The notes: generated by a model not told the origin, from the letters alone. DNA of 61,885 bases from Candidatus Rokuibacteriota bacterium (GCA_016184365.1 JACPCW010000094.1:1-61885), one strand, 5' to 3'; shown: positions 36,803-48,814, counted from the stretch's first letter. Numbers and translations are program-made.

Positions 36803-36823
36803 GGTGAGCGCCGTGGTCGCGCG

Positions 36824-37525
36824 TCAGCCGGCGAGGCCGTCGGCGCGCATGAGACCGATGAAGGTCGCGACCGCGGCTTCGTCGAGCGTGCGCCCCGCTT
36901 CGGTCATCAAGTGCGCGAGCGCGGCCTCCGGGGACAGCGCCCGGCGGTACGGCCGGTCCGACGTGAGGGCGTCGTAGACGTCGGCCACCGCGACGACGCG
37001 CGCGCCGAGCGGAATACGGTCGCCGTGGAGGCCGTCGGGGTACCCGCTGCCGTCGACCCGCTCGTGGTGGTGCCGGATGACGAGCGCGCCGCCCGCGAAG
37101 AATTCGAGCGGCGCGACGATCTCGGCGCCGATGAGTGGATGGCGCTTCATCAGGGCCCACTCGGCGTCGTCGAGCCCGCCGGGCTTTCGGAGCACGGTTT
37201 CCGGCACGCCGATCTTGCCGAGGTCGTGAAGGAGCCCGGCCTGCGTCACGACTTCGACCGCATGAGGCTGGAGATCGAGCGCGACGGCGAGGCGGCGGCT
37301 CCAGCGGCTCACGCGCTCCGAGTGACCGCGCGTATAGGGATCTTTCGCCTCGAGCGCGTTCGCCAGGCCGAGGAGCGACTGATAGACGCCGCGCTGCAGC
37401 TGGACGTAGAGGCGCCGCAGGTCCTCCGCGTAACGGAGCGACTGCTGATACGCCGCCGTGAGTCGCCGGTGCGCGGCATCGTCCGCGACGGCGGCGACGG
37501 GCGGGGCTACGACTCGGGCATCCAT
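36824..37525 (-). CDS. HD-GYP domain cyclic-di-GMP phosphodiesterase
   Basis: 233 residues from ATG 37525. Full HD-GYP set: [28 protein letters not shown] (HD), [28 protein letters not shown] (GYP), and [18 protein letters not shown]. These residues bind the metal centre that hydrolyses cyclic-di-GMP. A short N-terminal helical linker precedes the domain. The gene overlaps the response regulator by 19 bases, so together they resemble a split RpfG-type regulator. Confidence 0.92.
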   Translation of the reverse strand: MDARVVAPPVAAVADDAAHRRLTAAYQQSLRYAEDLRRLYVQLQRGVYQSLLGLANALEAKDPYTRGHSERVSRWSRRLAVALDLQPHAVEVVTQAGLLHDLGKIGVPETVLRKPGGLDDAEWALMKRHPLIGAEIVAPLEFFAGGALVIRHHHERVDGSGYPDGLHGDRIPLGARVVAVADVYDALTSDRPYRRALSPEAALAHLMTEAGRTLDEAAVATFIGLMRADGLAG

Positions 37526-37896
37526 AGCGTGACCTCCGGCATGAGACGCTCGAGCAGCGTCAGGAGTGCGATCGGTGAAAACGGCTTCGTCAGGTAGTGG
37601 TCGGCGCCGGCCGCGAGCCCCCGCGCGACGTCGTCGCTCTGCGCGGCCGCGGTCAGCATGATGATCGTCGTCGTCGCGAACGCGCGCTCCGCGCGGAGCC
37701 GGCGACACACCTCGAGGCCCGTGAGCCGCGGCATGTGCACGTCGAGCAGGACGATCTCGGGGCGTTCGGCATGGGCGACGACCAGCGCCTGCTCGCCGTC
37801 GCTCGCGTCGACGACGCGGAGCCGATCGTCTTCGAGCGTGACGCGCACGAGATCGACCACGTACGGTTCGTCATCCGCGATCAGGACGGTCAGCAT
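37507..37896 (-). CDS. Single-domain response regulator
   Basis: 129 residues from ATG 37896. CheY-like receiver: [13 protein letters not shown] acidic pocket, [14 protein letters not shown] phospho-acceptor Asp near 51, [12 protein letters not shown] and HYLTKPFSP (Lys). No output domain. It is the first gene of an operon with an HD-GYP phosphodiesterase, a CPBP protein and a histidine kinase, and probably passes the kinase signal to the phosphodiesterase. Confidence 0.9.
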   Translation of the reverse strand: MLTVLIADDEPYVVDLVRVTLEDDRLRVVDASDGEQALVVAHAERPEIVLLDVHMPRLTGLEVCRRLRAERAFATTTIIMLTAAAQSDDVARGLAAGADHYLTKPFSPIALLTLLERLMPEVTLWMPES

Positions 37897-37983
37897 GGCC
37901 GCCGACGAGGCGCAACGGCCGTGCCACGCCGAGCGGCGCATGACGGCGGCGATTTCAGGAGCGGCGGGCGGCTGAGCTGTACT

Positions 37984-38010
37984 GCGGAGCGGGCGGGGTG
38001 CCCGCTCCGC
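37984..38010. terminator. Strong GC hairpin between convergently spaced operons
   Basis: Perfect 11-bp inverted repeat GCGGAGCGGGC / GCCCGCTCCGC with a 5-nt loop (ggggt). It lies downstream of the cupredoxin fragment and upstream of the response-regulator gene on the minus strand. No T-run follows, so factor-dependent termination or mRNA stabilisation are both possible. Confidence 0.5.
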
Positions 38011-38028
38011 GTGGCAGTCGGGCCGCGG

Positions 38029-38132
38029 TTACTTGACCTCGACGGAGCCCTTCATCTGCGGATGCAGCCCGCAGGCGTAGCCGTACGTGCCGGGCGCCTT
38101 GAAGGCTTCCCCGGATGTGAATTCTGGGTCGG
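38029..38132 (-). pseudogene. Orphan C-terminus of a plastocyanin-like cupredoxin
   Basis: Directly after the atpC stop, the minus strand encodes FTSGEAFKAPG then TYGYACGLHPQMKGSVEVK and TAA. CGLHPQM is the type 1 copper-ligand loop (Cys, His, Met) of small blue copper proteins, but only the last 30-35 residues exist. The first ligand His and the signal peptide are missing and no start codon is present. It is a detached 3' end. Confidence 0.75.
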
Positions 38133-38542
38133 TCAGCGGCCGCGCTCGGCGACCTGGATCCGCGTGAGCGCGCGCGCGAGGGCGGCCTGGCAGCGCATGT
38201 GATCGACCTCTTCCTGGCTGCGCCCGGCCAGGCGTCGCTCCGCGCGCTCCCGCGAGCGCTCGGCCCGGGCGCGGTCGATCTCTTCCGGCGTCTCCGCCGT
38301 GTCGGCGAGGACGATCACCTTGTCGTTCCGGACTTCCGCGAAGCCCCCGGCGACGGCGAGGTGCCGTTCCTCGCGCCCCTGGCGATAGGTGAGCCGCCCG
38401 ATGCCAAGCGTCGTGAGGAACGGCGCGTGCCCGGGCAGCACGCCGAAGTACCCCTCGATGCCGGGAATGACGACCTCGTCGGCCGTCTCGGCCGTCACCA
38501 GCCGCATCGGCGTCGCGATCTCGAGCGACAGCCGGTCGGCCA

Positions 38543-38543
<1 letters not shown>
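38133..38543 (-). CDS. atpC: F-type ATP synthase epsilon subunit
   Basis: 136 residues. N-terminal beta sandwich (LEIATPMRLVTAETADEVVI, PGIEGYFGVLPGHAPFLT, VAGGFAEVRNDKVIVLADTA) and C-terminal helical hairpin (IDRARAERSRERAERRL). It is the central-stalk subunit that couples and inhibits F1. Last gene of the atpFHAGDC operon, overlapping atpD by one base. Confidence 0.95.
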
Positions 38544-40836
<2,293 letters not shown>

Positions 40837-40842
40837 CGGCCG

Positions 40843-42372
40843 TTACGCGACCTTGATGCCCCTGGTGGCGATGAACTCCGTCTTCGCGTCCGTGACGGCC
40901 TTCGTCAGCGTGTCGCGCAGCGTGTCGCCGATCTCCTTCTTGTCGCGGATCTCGCCGTGGATCTGCGGCTGCTTCCGCTCGACCCACGCGTGGAAGAACG
41001 TCTCGAACTCGGCAACGGCATCGACCGGCAGGTCGTCGAGCAGGCCCTGCGTGCCCGCGAAGATGATCGCCACCTGCTTCTCGATCGCGAGCGGACGGTA
41101 CTGGCCCTGCTTCAGCAGCTCGACCATGCGCTGGCCGCGCGCGAGCTGCACCTGCGTCGCGCGGTCGAGGTCGGAGCCGAACTGCGCGAACGCCGCGAGC
41201 TCACGGTACTGCGCGAGGTCCAGGCGCAGCTTGCCCGCGACCTGCCGCATCGCCTTCACCTGCGCCGAGCCGCCGACACGCGAGACCGAGAGACCGACGT
41301 TCACGGCCGGCCGGACGCCGCCGTAGAAGAGGTCGGACTCGAGGTAGATCTGCCCGTCCGTGATCGAGATGACGTTGGTCGGGATGTAGGCCGACACGTC
41401 GCCGAGCTGCGTCTCGATGATCGGCAGCGCCGTCAGCGAGCCGCCGCCGAGCTCGTCGTTCAGCTTCGCCGCGCGCTCGAGCAGGCGCGAGTGGAGATAG
41501 AAGACGTCGCCGGGATACGCCTCGCGGCCCGGCGGGCGGCGCAGCAGGAGCGACAGCTGGCGGTACGCCGTCGCGTGCTTCGAGAGGTCATCGTAGATGC
41601 AGAGCGCGTGGCGCTTCGAGTCGCGGAAGTACTCGCCCATGGTGACGCCCGCGTACGGCGCGATGTACTGCAGCGGCGCGGGCTCGGACGCGGAGGCGAC
41701 GACGACGGTCGTGAAGGCCATCGCGCCCGCGTCCTCGAGCACCTTGACGACCTGCGCCACCGTCGAGCGCTTCTGGCCGATCGCGACGTAGAAGCAGAAG
41801 ACGTCCTGGCCCTTCTGGTTGATGATCGTGTCGACGCCGATCGCGGTCTTGCCCGTGCCGCGGTCGCCGATGATGAGCTCGCGCTGCCCGCGGCCGATCG
41901 GGATCATCGCGTCGATGGCCTTCAGCCCTGTCTGGAGCGGCTCCTTGACCGAGCGGCGGTCGACGACGCCCGGCGCGTAGCGCTCGATCGGCTTGAACTC
42001 CTTGGTGTCGATGGGGCCCTTGCCGTCGACCGGAATGCCGAGCGCGTTGACGACGCGGCCGACGAGCGCCTCGCCGACCGGCACCTGCGCGATGCGCGTG
42101 GTCCGCTTGACGGTGTCGCCCTCCTTGATGCCCGTCGACTCGCTGAGCAGGACCGCGCCGACGTTGTCCTGTTCGAGGTTCAGCACCATCCCGACGACGT
42201 CGCCGGGAAACGACAGCAGCTCGCCCGACATGGCCTTGTCGAGGCCGTAGATGCGCGCGATGCCGTCGCCGACCTCGATGACGCGCCCGACCTCGTCGAG
42301 GCTGACTTCCGCTTCGTAGCCGGCCAGCTGGCGCTTGATGATTTCGCTGATCTCGCCCGCACTGATCGCCAT
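40843..42372 (-). CDS. atpA: F-type ATP synthase alpha subunit
   Basis: 509 residues. P-loop [33 protein letters not shown], and [24 protein letters not shown] sequence (here [20 protein letters not shown]). Regulatory nucleotide-binding subunit of F1. Two GC hairpins separate it from atpH. Confidence 0.98.
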   Translation of the reverse strand: MAISAGEISEIIKRQLAGYEAEVSLDEVGRVIEVGDGIARIYGLDKAMSGELLSFPGDVVGMVLNLEQDNVGAVLLSESTGIKEGDTVKRTTRIAQVPVGEALVGRVVNALGIPVDGKGPIDTKEFKPIERYAPGVVDRRSVKEPLQTGLKAIDAMIPIGRGQRELIIGDRGTGKTAIGVDTIINQKGQDVFCFYVAIGQKRSTVAQVVKVLEDAGAMAFTTVVVASASEPAPLQYIAPYAGVTMGEYFRDSKRHALCIYDDLSKHATAYRQLSLLLRRPPGREAYPGDVFYLHSRLLERAAKLNDELGGGSLTALPIIETQLGDVSAYIPTNVISITDGQIYLESDLFYGGVRPAVNVGLSVSRVGGSAQVKAMRQVAGKLRLDLAQYRELAAFAQFGSDLDRATQVQLARGQRMVELLKQGQYRPLAIEKQVAIIFAGTQGLLDDLPVDAVAEFETFFHAWVERKQPQIHGEIRDKKEIGDTLRDTLTKAVTDAKTEFIATRGIKVA

Positions 42373-42380
42373 ATTCTTTC

Positions 42381-42445
42381 TCGGAGGGGGCTACGCCCCC
42401 TTCCGAACCTCCCCCAGAACAGGATTGCGCGGGCAAAGCCCGCGC
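42381..42445. repeat. Two GC hairpins in the atpH-atpA intergenic region
   Basis: Hairpin 1 (42381-42406) has the core GGGGGC-tac-GCCCCC extended by TCGGA/TCCGA. Hairpin 2 (42427-42445) is GCGCGGGC-aaa-GCCCGCGC. The second resembles the stem at 58451-58473 (GCGCGGGCG/CGCCCGCGC), so it may be a dispersed REP-like element. Inside an operon it would more likely tune mRNA stability or translation of atpA than terminate transcription. Confidence 0.6.
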
Positions 42446-42457
42446 TCGAAACGCGCG

Positions 42458-43006
42458 TCAACCGGCTACGAGGCGCTGCTTGAGCCGCGCGAGCTGACCG
42501 TCGAGGCTGCCGTCGAGGACGAGGCTGCCGACCTGGACGACGAACCCGCCGAGCAGCGCCGGATCAACCGTCTCCTCGAACACGACCTGCTTGCCGCCGA
42601 GCTCGCGGCTGATGCGCCCCGCGAGCGCCTTGCGCTCCTCGTCGCCGAGCGCGACGGACGTGCGGACCCGCGCCCGCACCCGGCCGGCGTCGGCGTCGAC
42701 CATGTCGCGGTACGCGCTGCCGATCGCTTCCAGATGGTCCGCCCGGCCTTGCGCAACGACGAGCGCCAGGAAATCGCGGACGAGCGGCGGGACGCCGGCG
42801 CGGTTCGCGATCTCGACGGCCGCGGCGCGTTTGGCGGCCACACCGATCCACGGGCGTGACAGGAACCCGGCGAGCTCGGGCGTTTCAGCGGAGAGCCGGG
42901 TCAGTGCGCCGAGGCCCTCCCCGATCGGTTCGGCCTGCCCGCGTTCCTTCGCGAGCTGGAACAGCGCCTTCGCGTAGGACTTGGCGACGGCTTGGGATGC
43001 CCTCAC
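42458..43006 (-). CDS. atpH: F-type ATP synthase delta subunit
   Basis: 182 residues from GTG 43006, which overlaps the atpF stop (GTGA). Family features: VAKSYAKALFQLAKERG, RDFLALVVAQGRADHL and the C-terminal FVVQVGSLVLDGSLDGQLARL. It links F1 to the peripheral stalk (OSCP equivalent). Confidence 0.93.
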   Translation of the reverse strand: MRASQAVAKSYAKALFQLAKERGQAEPIGEGLGALTRLSAETPELAGFLSRPWIGVAAKRAAAVEIANRAGVPPLVRDFLALVVAQGRADHLEAIGSAYRDMVDADAGRVRARVRTSVALGDEERKALAGRISRELGGKQVVFEETVDPALLGGFVVQVGSLVLDGSLDGQLARLKQRLVAG

Positions 43007-43581
43007 GAACCGGCCCGCGTGATCGCGTCGGCGACGATGCGGCGATGGTCCTCTTCGCGGAGGCTGCGCCGCACGAGCTTCTCGGCGACGGCCGTCGCGA
43101 TCTCGGCGACTTCCCGCCGCAGGTCTTCGCGCGCGCGCCGCACTTCGGCGTCCATCTGCGCGCGCGTGTCTTCGACGAGCTTCCGCGCCTGGGCGCCCGC
43201 CGTTTCGATCTGCTTCCGTGACTCCTCGGACGCCTCGCGCAGCGCCTGCTCGCGGATCATCCCCGCTTCGCGGTGCGCCGTGGCGAGCCGCGCCGCGTTC
43301 TCTTCCTGCTGCCGCGCCGCCTCCGCGCGCGCCGCCTGGGCTTCGTCGAGCGATTTCTTGATGGCCTGCGTGCGCTCGTCCATCTTCGCGAGGAACGGCT
43401 TGTAGAGGATGCGGTGCAGCACGAATAACAAGATTCCGAAGTTCAGGATCTGGATGATGAGCGACTTGTCGACGTTGATGAGACCGCCTTCGGACGCGGC
43501 CAGCGCGATCGCGGGCGTGAGCGCCACGAACGCGACGGCGCAGAGGACGCCGACGAGCCTGCACGCACGTCGAAGCATCAT
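43003..43581 (-). CDS. atpF: F-type ATP synthase subunit b, with N-terminal signal-like extension
   Basis: 192 residues. A cleavable-looking hydrophobic leader (VGVLCAVAFVALTPAIALAA) precedes the true b-subunit membrane helix (LIIQILNFGILLFVLHRILY) and the long charged coiled coil (SLDEAQAARAEAARQQEENA and on). It forms the peripheral stalk. Some deltaproteobacterial b subunits share such an extra leader. It is the first gene of the F1 cluster; no second b subunit, atpB or atpE is present here. Confidence 0.92.
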   Translation of the reverse strand: MMLRRACRLVGVLCAVAFVALTPAIALAASEGGLINVDKSLIIQILNFGILLFVLHRILYKPFLAKMDERTQAIKKSLDEAQAARAEAARQQEENAARLATAHREAGMIREQALREASEESRKQIETAGAQARKLVEDTRAQMDAEVRRAREDLRREVAEIATAVAEKLVRRSLREEDHRRIVADAITRAGS

Positions 43582-43643
43582 GAAGGGGTCTCCGTGATCA
43601 GGTGCGAGGGTTTGTGAAAACTATCACTCGGGCTTTCGGAGTG

Positions 43644-44738
43644 TCAAGGCTCGCGCGCGATGACGCCGCCCCCGACGACGACCTCGCCCTGATACCAGAC
43701 GACCGACTGGCCGGGCGTGATCGCGCGCTGCGGCTCGTCGAACGACACCTCGGCCCGGCCGTCGTCGAGCGCGCGCACGCGCGCCTTCGCGGGCCGATGG
43801 CTGTGGCGGATTTTCGCCTCGACCGCCATCGGTTCGCGGGGGGGGTCGCACGCGATGAAGTTGACGTCCGTCGCGACGAGCCGGTCGCGGTCGAGATCGT
43901 CGGCGGCGCCCACGGTGATCGTGTTCGTGTCGGCGTCCAGATCCACGACATATCGGGCGGTCCCTGGCAACCCGAGTCCGCGCCGCTGCCCGACCGTGTA
44001 CGCGGCGACGCCGCGGTGCTGGCCGACGACGCGGCCCGCCGTGTCCACGATGGCGCCGGGCCGGAAGATCTGCGGATCGCGCTCGCGCAGGAAGCGGCGA
44101 TAGTCGTCGTCGGGGATGAAGCAGATCTCCTGGCTCTCGGGCTTCTCCGCGGTGACGAGACCGAGCCGCCGCGCATGCTCGCGGACGTCCGCCTTCGTGA
44201 GATGACCAACCGGAAAGCGCGCCGCCGCGAGCTGCGCTTGGGTGAGCGGCCACAGAAAGTCGGACTGGTCCTTGGTCGGGTCGGCGCCGCGGAGGAGCCG
44301 CCATCGTCCGGACGCGGCGTCGTGCACCGCGCGCGCGTAGTGTCCGGTGGCCACGGCCGCCGCGTCCCACGCATGCGCCCGGTGGAGCAGTGAGCCGAAC
44401 TTGAGGTCGCGGTTGCACGCGACGCACGGGACCGGTGTGCGGCCCGCGCGGTACTCGGAGACGAAGCGATCGATCACCGCGCGGCCGAACTCCTCCTCCG
44501 CGTTGAGGAGGTAATACGGAATGCCGAGCGTCCGCGCGACGTCACGCGCGTCTCCGACGGTCTCCGGCGAACAGCAGCTGCCGAAACGTCGCGTGTCGTC
44601 CGCGGCCTCACGCCACGGCCACACGCGCAGCGTGACGCCGACGACGTCGAAGCCCTGCTCGACGAGCAGCGCCGCGGCGACCGATGAATCGACGCCGCCG
44701 CTCATGCCGACGATGAGTCGCTGCGCGCTCGTCTCCAC
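43644..44738 (-). CDS. mnmA: tRNA-specific 2-thiouridylase MnmA
   Basis: 364 residues. PP-loop GMSGGVDSSVAAALL, catalytic cysteines in VPCVACNRDLKFG and ESQEICFIPDDDY, and YTVGQRRGLGL. It thiolates U34 of tRNA-Lys, -Glu and -Gln. It sits between parB and atpF, 15 bases after parB. The start codon is clear and the length is normal. Confidence 0.96.
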   Translation of the reverse strand: METSAQRLIVGMSGGVDSSVAAALLVEQGFDVVGVTLRVWPWREAADDTRRFGSCCSPETVGDARDVARTLGIPYYLLNAEEEFGRAVIDRFVSEYRAGRTPVPCVACNRDLKFGSLLHRAHAWDAAAVATGHYARAVHDAASGRWRLLRGADPTKDQSDFLWPLTQAQLAAARFPVGHLTKADVREHARRLGLVTAEKPESQEICFIPDDDYRRFLRERDPQIFRPGAIVDTAGRVVGQHRGVAAYTVGQRRGLGLPGTARYVVDLDADTNTITVGAADDLDRDRLVATDVNFIACDPPREPMAVEAKIRHSHRPAKARVRALDDGRAEVSFDEPQRAITPGQSVVWYQGEVVVGGGVIAREP

Positions 44739-44753
44739 CGTCCTGCTCGCTCG

Positions 44754-45593
44754 CTATCCGCGTCCCGTCAGGAGCCCCGTCAGGCGCTCGAGCTCCTCGG
44801 CGCTCGCATATTCGATCTCGATCCGTCCGCGCCGATCGTGGCCCGTGATGCGAACGCGCGTCATCAGCGCGTGCGCCACGGCTTCTTCGAGCGCGACGAG
44901 CTCGACCGATCGGCGCCGGCCGACCGGCGGTGCGGGCCGCCGCGTCTGCACGGTCGCCTCGGTCGTCCGCACCGACCACGCGTGCGCGAGGATCTCCTCT
45001 CGCAGCTTCAGTTGCTCGGCGGGCGTCGTCAAGCCGAGCAGCGCGAGCGCGTGGCCCATCGTCAGACGGCCGTGCCGGAGATCGTCCTGGATGATCTCCG
45101 GCAGCTTCTGCAGCCGCAGCGTGTTCGCGATCGAGCTGCGGTCCTTTCCGACGCGCGCGCCCAGCTCTTCCTGCGTCCACCCGAAATCGGCCATGAGGCG
45201 CTGATACGCCTCGGCCTGCTCGATCGGGTTCAGGTCTTCGCGCAGCAGGTTTTCGACGAGCGCGATCTCGAGGCTCTCGGCGTCCGTCGCCTCGCGCACG
45301 ACGGCGGATACGCGCGCCAGCCCCGCTTCGCGCGCCGCGCGCCAGCGCCGCTCGCCGGCGATCAGCTGATATCCGCCGCTGACCTTGCGCACGACGATGG
45401 GCTGGATGATGCCGGACGCCTTGATCGACATCGCGAGTTCGGCCAGCGCCGCGGGATCGAACGTCTTGCGTGGCTGCCGGGGATTCGGCTCGATCTGATC
45501 GATCGGAACCTCGACGAGCGTCTCGCCGACCTCGGCGGACGGCGCCGACGACAGCAGCGCATCGAGACCGCGGCCGAGACCCCGCTTATGCAT
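44754..45593 (-). CDS. parB: Chromosome partitioning protein ParB
   Basis: 279 residues. N-terminal [13 protein letters not shown] that stimulates ParA, CTPase/ParB-N with [17 protein letters not shown] and [13 protein letters not shown], the helix-turn-helix [19 protein letters not shown], and a C-terminal dimerisation part. It loads on parS sites near the origin and spreads as a CTP-dependent clamp. It overlaps parA by eight bases. Confidence 0.96.
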   Translation of the reverse strand: MHKRGLGRGLDALLSSAPSAEVGETLVEVPIDQIEPNPRQPRKTFDPAALAELAMSIKASGIIQPIVVRKVSGGYQLIAGERRWRAAREAGLARVSAVVREATDAESLEIALVENLLREDLNPIEQAEAYQRLMADFGWTQEELGARVGKDRSSIANTLRLQKLPEIIQDDLRHGRLTMGHALALLGLTTPAEQLKLREEILAHAWSVRTTEATVQTRRPAPPVGRRRSVELVALEEAVAHALMTRVRITGHDRRGRIEIEYASAEELERLTGLLTGRG

Positions 45594-46347
45594 GCGCGAG
45601 CACCTCCCGTGCGAGCTCGAGATAGGCGATGGACCCGTTCGATCGCAGGTCGTGCATCATCACCGGCTTCCCGTGACTCGGCGCCTCCGTCAGGCGGACG
45701 TTTCGCGGAATGACGGTCTCGAAGATCTGTCCCGGGAAGTGCCGTGTGACCTCGTCCCGGATCTGCAGCGTGAGACTCGTGCGCCCGTCGAACATTGTCA
45801 GGACAATACCCTCTATCTTGAGGCCCGGGTTCAGTCGCTCGCGGACGAGTTTCACCGTCCGCAGCAGCTGCGTGAGACCTTCGAGCGCATAGAACTCGCA
45901 CTGGAGCGGCACGAGGACGTGCGTCGCCGCGGTCAGCGCGTTCAGCGTCAGCAGGCCGAGTGATGGCGGACAGTCGATGACGGCGTAGTCGTATGCCGCC
46001 GCGACGGGCTCGAGTGCCTGCTTCAGGCGATGCTCGCGGTGGTCGATACCGACCAACTCGATCTCCGCGCCGACGAGGTCGATGTCGGATCTCAGCAGGT
46101 CGAGATGCGTGAGCGCCGTTCGCGAGATGGCCTTCTCGGTCGGCTCCCCGACCAGCAGCGCGTGGTAAACCGTGGGATACAGCCCGGCCTTGTCGATTCC
46201 GAGGCCCGTGGTCGCATTGCCCTGTGGGTCGAGATCGACGAGCAGCGTCCTTAGCTCGGCCAAGGCAAAGCCCGCAGCGAGGTTGAGGGCGGTCGTGGTC
46301 TTGCCGACGCCCCCCTTCTGGTTCACGACCGCGATCGCCTTCCGGAT
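45586..46347 (-). CDS. parA: Chromosome partitioning ATPase ParA/Soj
   Basis: About 253 residues. Deviant Walker [52 protein letters not shown]. The first canonical start is GTG 46326 (giving VNQKGG), but that would remove the buried first beta strand; the upstream codons IRKAIAV match ParA and follow a good AAGGAGAGG site (46352-46360) with correct spacing to an ATC codon at 46345-46347. I therefore extend to 46347, with the start uncertain. It forms the nucleoid gradient that moves ParB-bound origins. Confidence 0.93.
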   Translation of the reverse strand: MRKAIAVVNQKGGVGKTTTALNLAAGFALAELRTLLVDLDPQGNATTGLGIDKAGLYPTVYHALLVGEPTEKAISRTALTHLDLLRSDIDLVGAEIELVGIDHREHRLKQALEPVAAAYDYAVIDCPPSLGLLTLNALTAATHVLVPLQCEFYALEGLTQLLRTVKLVRERLNPGLKIEGIVLTMFDGRTSLTLQIRDEVTRHFPGQIFETVIPRNVRLTEAPSHGKPVMMHDLRSNGSIAYLELAREVLAHA

Positions 46348-46399
46348 ATTCCCTCTCCTTTCGACCCCGGCTTAGCTTATCCCAGAACGGGCCGCGCCA

Positions 46400-46443
46400 G
46401 ACGTTCCACGACGAACGGTCCCCGACGTTCCACGACGAACGTC
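46400..46443. repeat. Direct repeat of an inverted-repeat element between parA and rsmG
   Basis: GACGTTCCACGACGAACG occurs at 46400-46417 and again at 46424-46441. The second copy forms the palindrome GACGTTC-cacgac-GAACGTC. The half GTTCCACG resembles half of the parS consensus, but the other half does not fit, so a ParB site is only a weak possibility. A transcriptional attenuator or regulator site is equally possible. Confidence 0.35.
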
Positions 46444-46450
46444 GGGAGCG

Positions 46451-47065
46451 TCAGCCTCGAGCCTTCGCGACGACCAGGAAGCGGCGGCGTTCGCCGGGCG
46501 CGACGCCATCGACGTCCACCCACTCGCCCCACTCGCCCCGAGTGCTCGAGACCTCTGTCGGCGGCCCACTCATGACCACTGAGCCGCCGGGACCGACGAA
46601 CGACAGCGCGAGCGGCATCAGCGATGCCGGCGCTCCGGCGCACCGCATGACAACGACGTCGAACGTCCCGGCGTACCGACCTGCGACGGCCTCCGCGCGG
46701 TCAGCGACCACCGAACATCCCGGTAACCCGAGTTGGCGAACGACCTCGGAGAGAAACGAGGCCCGACGCTGCCGCGCCTCGACCAGCACCACCTCGGCAT
46801 CGCGTCGGACGATCTTCAACGGCACGCCTGGAACGCCGGCCCCAGCTCCCAAATCCATGATCCGCTTCGCATCGGGGCGGATCAGGCGAAGGAAGAGGAG
46901 GCTGTCGAGGATGACGTGCACGACGATCCATTCAGGATCGTCGGAGCCGAGCAGTCGCTGGACCCGCTGCCACTTCAGCAGTAATTTCAGGTACTTGTGC
47001 AGATCCGAGCGCTCGTCGGCCGTGAGGGAGCGGCCGAGAATCCTGGCGGCGCCTGCATCGAGCAG
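46451..47065 (-). CDS. rsmG: 16S rRNA m7G527 methyltransferase RsmG
   Basis: About 204 residues. SAM-binding motif IMDLGAGAGVPGVPLKIV, then VVLVEARQRRASFL and FDVVVMRCAGAPASLM. The conserved helical N-terminus is present upstream (LLDAGAARILGRSLTADER, LHKYLKLLLKWQRVQ) and extends to a CTG at 47065 with GGGAG before it; the first canonical start (GTG 46921) would delete it. It methylates G527 of 16S rRNA; loss gives low-level streptomycin resistance. It lies 34 bases after the yidC stop. Confidence 0.88.
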   Translation of the reverse strand: MLDAGAARILGRSLTADERSDLHKYLKLLLKWQRVQRLLGSDDPEWIVVHVILDSLLFLRLIRPDAKRIMDLGAGAGVPGVPLKIVRRDAEVVLVEARQRRASFLSEVVRQLGLPGCSVVADRAEAVAGRYAGTFDVVVMRCAGAPASLMPLALSFVGPGGSVVMSGPPTEVSSTRGEWGEWVDVDGVAPGERRRFLVVAKARG

Positions 47066-47099
47066 CGGCTCCCAGCCTGCCGCGGAACCGCCACGTCGA

Positions 47100-48812
47100 T
47101 CAGGCGCCCGACGCGTCCTTCGCCTCCCGCGTGGCGCTGCGCCCGTGCGGCCGGTCCATGTACCACTGCTGCAGGATCTGAAGGATGTTCGAGACGGTCC
47201 AGTACAGGACCAGGCCGGCCGGCAGGTTCACGAACATGATCGTGAACACGAACGGCATGAGGAGCATCATCTTCGCCTGCCGCGGATCGCCGACGGCCGG
47301 CGCCATCTTCTGCTGGACGAACATCGTCACGCCCATCAGGACGGGCAGGATGTACGTCGGATCCTGCGACGCGAGATCGCAGATCCAGAGATCCACGCCG
47401 AACAGCCGCCCGAAGCAGACGAAACTCGCGTTCTGCAGCTCGACCGACACGGACAGCGCGAGATACAGCGCGTAGAACACCGGCACCTGCGCGACCATCG
47501 GCAGGCACCCGCCCATCGGGTTCACCTTGTATTTCCGGTAGAGCTCGAGCGTCTCGCGCTGCACGCGCTGCGGGTCGCTCTTGTACTTCGTCCGGAGCGC
47601 GTTGATCTGCGGCGACAGCGCCTGCATCGCCTTCATCGACCGCATGCTCTTCACCGTGAGCGGATAGAACAGCACCTTGGAGATCACGGTGAGGATGATG
47701 ATCGCGATGCCGTAGTTGCCGACGAGCCCGTACACCCACTGCAGCAGCCGCAGGATCGGCACGCCGACCCACTCCATCGGCAGCCCGCCGTAGCTTCGCG
47801 GGATCGGGAATCCGCCGAAGTTCAACGCGGCCTCGAGCCCGAGCGCTCTCAGCCGCTCGTACTCCTTCGGCCCGACGTACAGCAGCACGTCGCCCTGCCA
47901 CGTCTGTCCAGGCGCGATCGTCGGCGTCGCGCGCGCCGCGACCGTGACACGTCCGGGCGCCCCGTCCTTCGCACCGGCCGGCCGATCGTGCTGCATCGCC
48001 AGCCGGAAGTCCCCGGACTTCGGCAGCAGCGCGGCGAGGTACCACACGCTGCCCATGCCGATCCATTCGCCGGTGAACTCCTGCGGCGTCACGGAGGTCA
48101 GATCCTCGAGGCGGCCGACGCGGCCTCCCGACGACCACACCACCTCCGTCGGCCGCTGCCCCATGTACTTTTCGGTCGCATCCGGCCACGCGTCGCGCGT
48201 CACCCAGGGCAGGGAGACGGCGACCGGTCGCGGCACCCTTCCGGGATTGCGGACTTCGAGCTTCACGCCGATGGTGTACCGGGTCGCGTCGAACGTCATG
48301 CTCTGCCGGACGTGGAGCCCGTCCTCCACGCCTTCCAGCACCACGTCGCCCTTCTGCCGGGTCTCGAGCTGCAGCTGCTCGGGCTTCACCGTGAACGCCA
48401 CGGGCTCGAGGCCCTTCGCGTCCGGCGAACCGGCCGTCAGCCCGCCCAGCCCGAACTCACCGACCACGACCATCGGCCGATCGCCCCGGTAGTCCAGTGT
48501 CCAGTCCTGCAGCTTCCCGCCCTCGCTCGACACGACGGCGCGATAGAGCGGGGTGTCCACCCGGGCCGTCCGCTGCGGCGGCCGGGGCGCCGCGGGCGTG
48601 TCAGCGGGCTCCGGGGCCGGCGCGGTTGTCGGCGCCGGCGCGGTCGGCGCTGCAGGGCTCTGGGTCGCCGGCGGCGGCGGCGCGGGCCTCGATGGTACCG
48701 ACTCGCTCGTCTTCGGGGGCGGGGGCGGCGTGAAGAACTGCTCCTGCACCCAGACGTAGGCGAAGAGCAGCAACGCGGACAGCCCGAACGCCAGGATCGC
48801 TCGCTTTTCCAT
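47100..48812 (-). CDS. yidC: Membrane protein insertase YidC
   Basis: 570 residues from ATG 48812. N-terminal anchor MEKRAILAFGLSALLLFAYV, a proline/alanine-rich linker, the large periplasmic domain of Gram-negative YidC (about 85-340), then the conserved insertase core with NYGIAIIILTVISKVLFYPL, KVNPMGGCLPMVAQVPVFYAL and TIMFVNLPAGLVLYWTVSN. It inserts and folds inner-membrane proteins with or without Sec. The periplasmic domain argues for a diderm cell. Confidence 0.97.
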   Translation of the reverse strand: MEKRAILAFGLSALLLFAYVWVQEQFFTPPPPPKTSESVPSRPAPPPPATQSPAAPTAPAPTTAPAPEPADTPAAPRPPQRTARVDTPLYRAVVSSEGGKLQDWTLDYRGDRPMVVVGEFGLGGLTAGSPDAKGLEPVAFTVKPEQLQLETRQKGDVVLEGVEDGLHVRQSMTFDATRYTIGVKLEVRNPGRVPRPVAVSLPWVTRDAWPDATEKYMGQRPTEVVWSSGGRVGRLEDLTSVTPQEFTGEWIGMGSVWYLAALLPKSGDFRLAMQHDRPAGAKDGAPGRVTVAARATPTIAPGQTWQGDVLLYVGPKEYERLRALGLEAALNFGGFPIPRSYGGLPMEWVGVPILRLLQWVYGLVGNYGIAIIILTVISKVLFYPLTVKSMRSMKAMQALSPQINALRTKYKSDPQRVQRETLELYRKYKVNPMGGCLPMVAQVPVFYALYLALSVSVELQNASFVCFGRLFGVDLWICDLASQDPTYILPVLMGVTMFVQQKMAPAVGDPRQAKMMLLMPFVFTIMFVNLPAGLVLYWTVSNILQILQQWYMDRPHGRSATREAKDASGA

Positions 48813-48814
48813 GT

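Noticed and set aside
38000..38132. Complete small copper protein after atpC
   Set aside because: No start codon, signal peptide or first histidine ligand; only the C-terminal loop is present.
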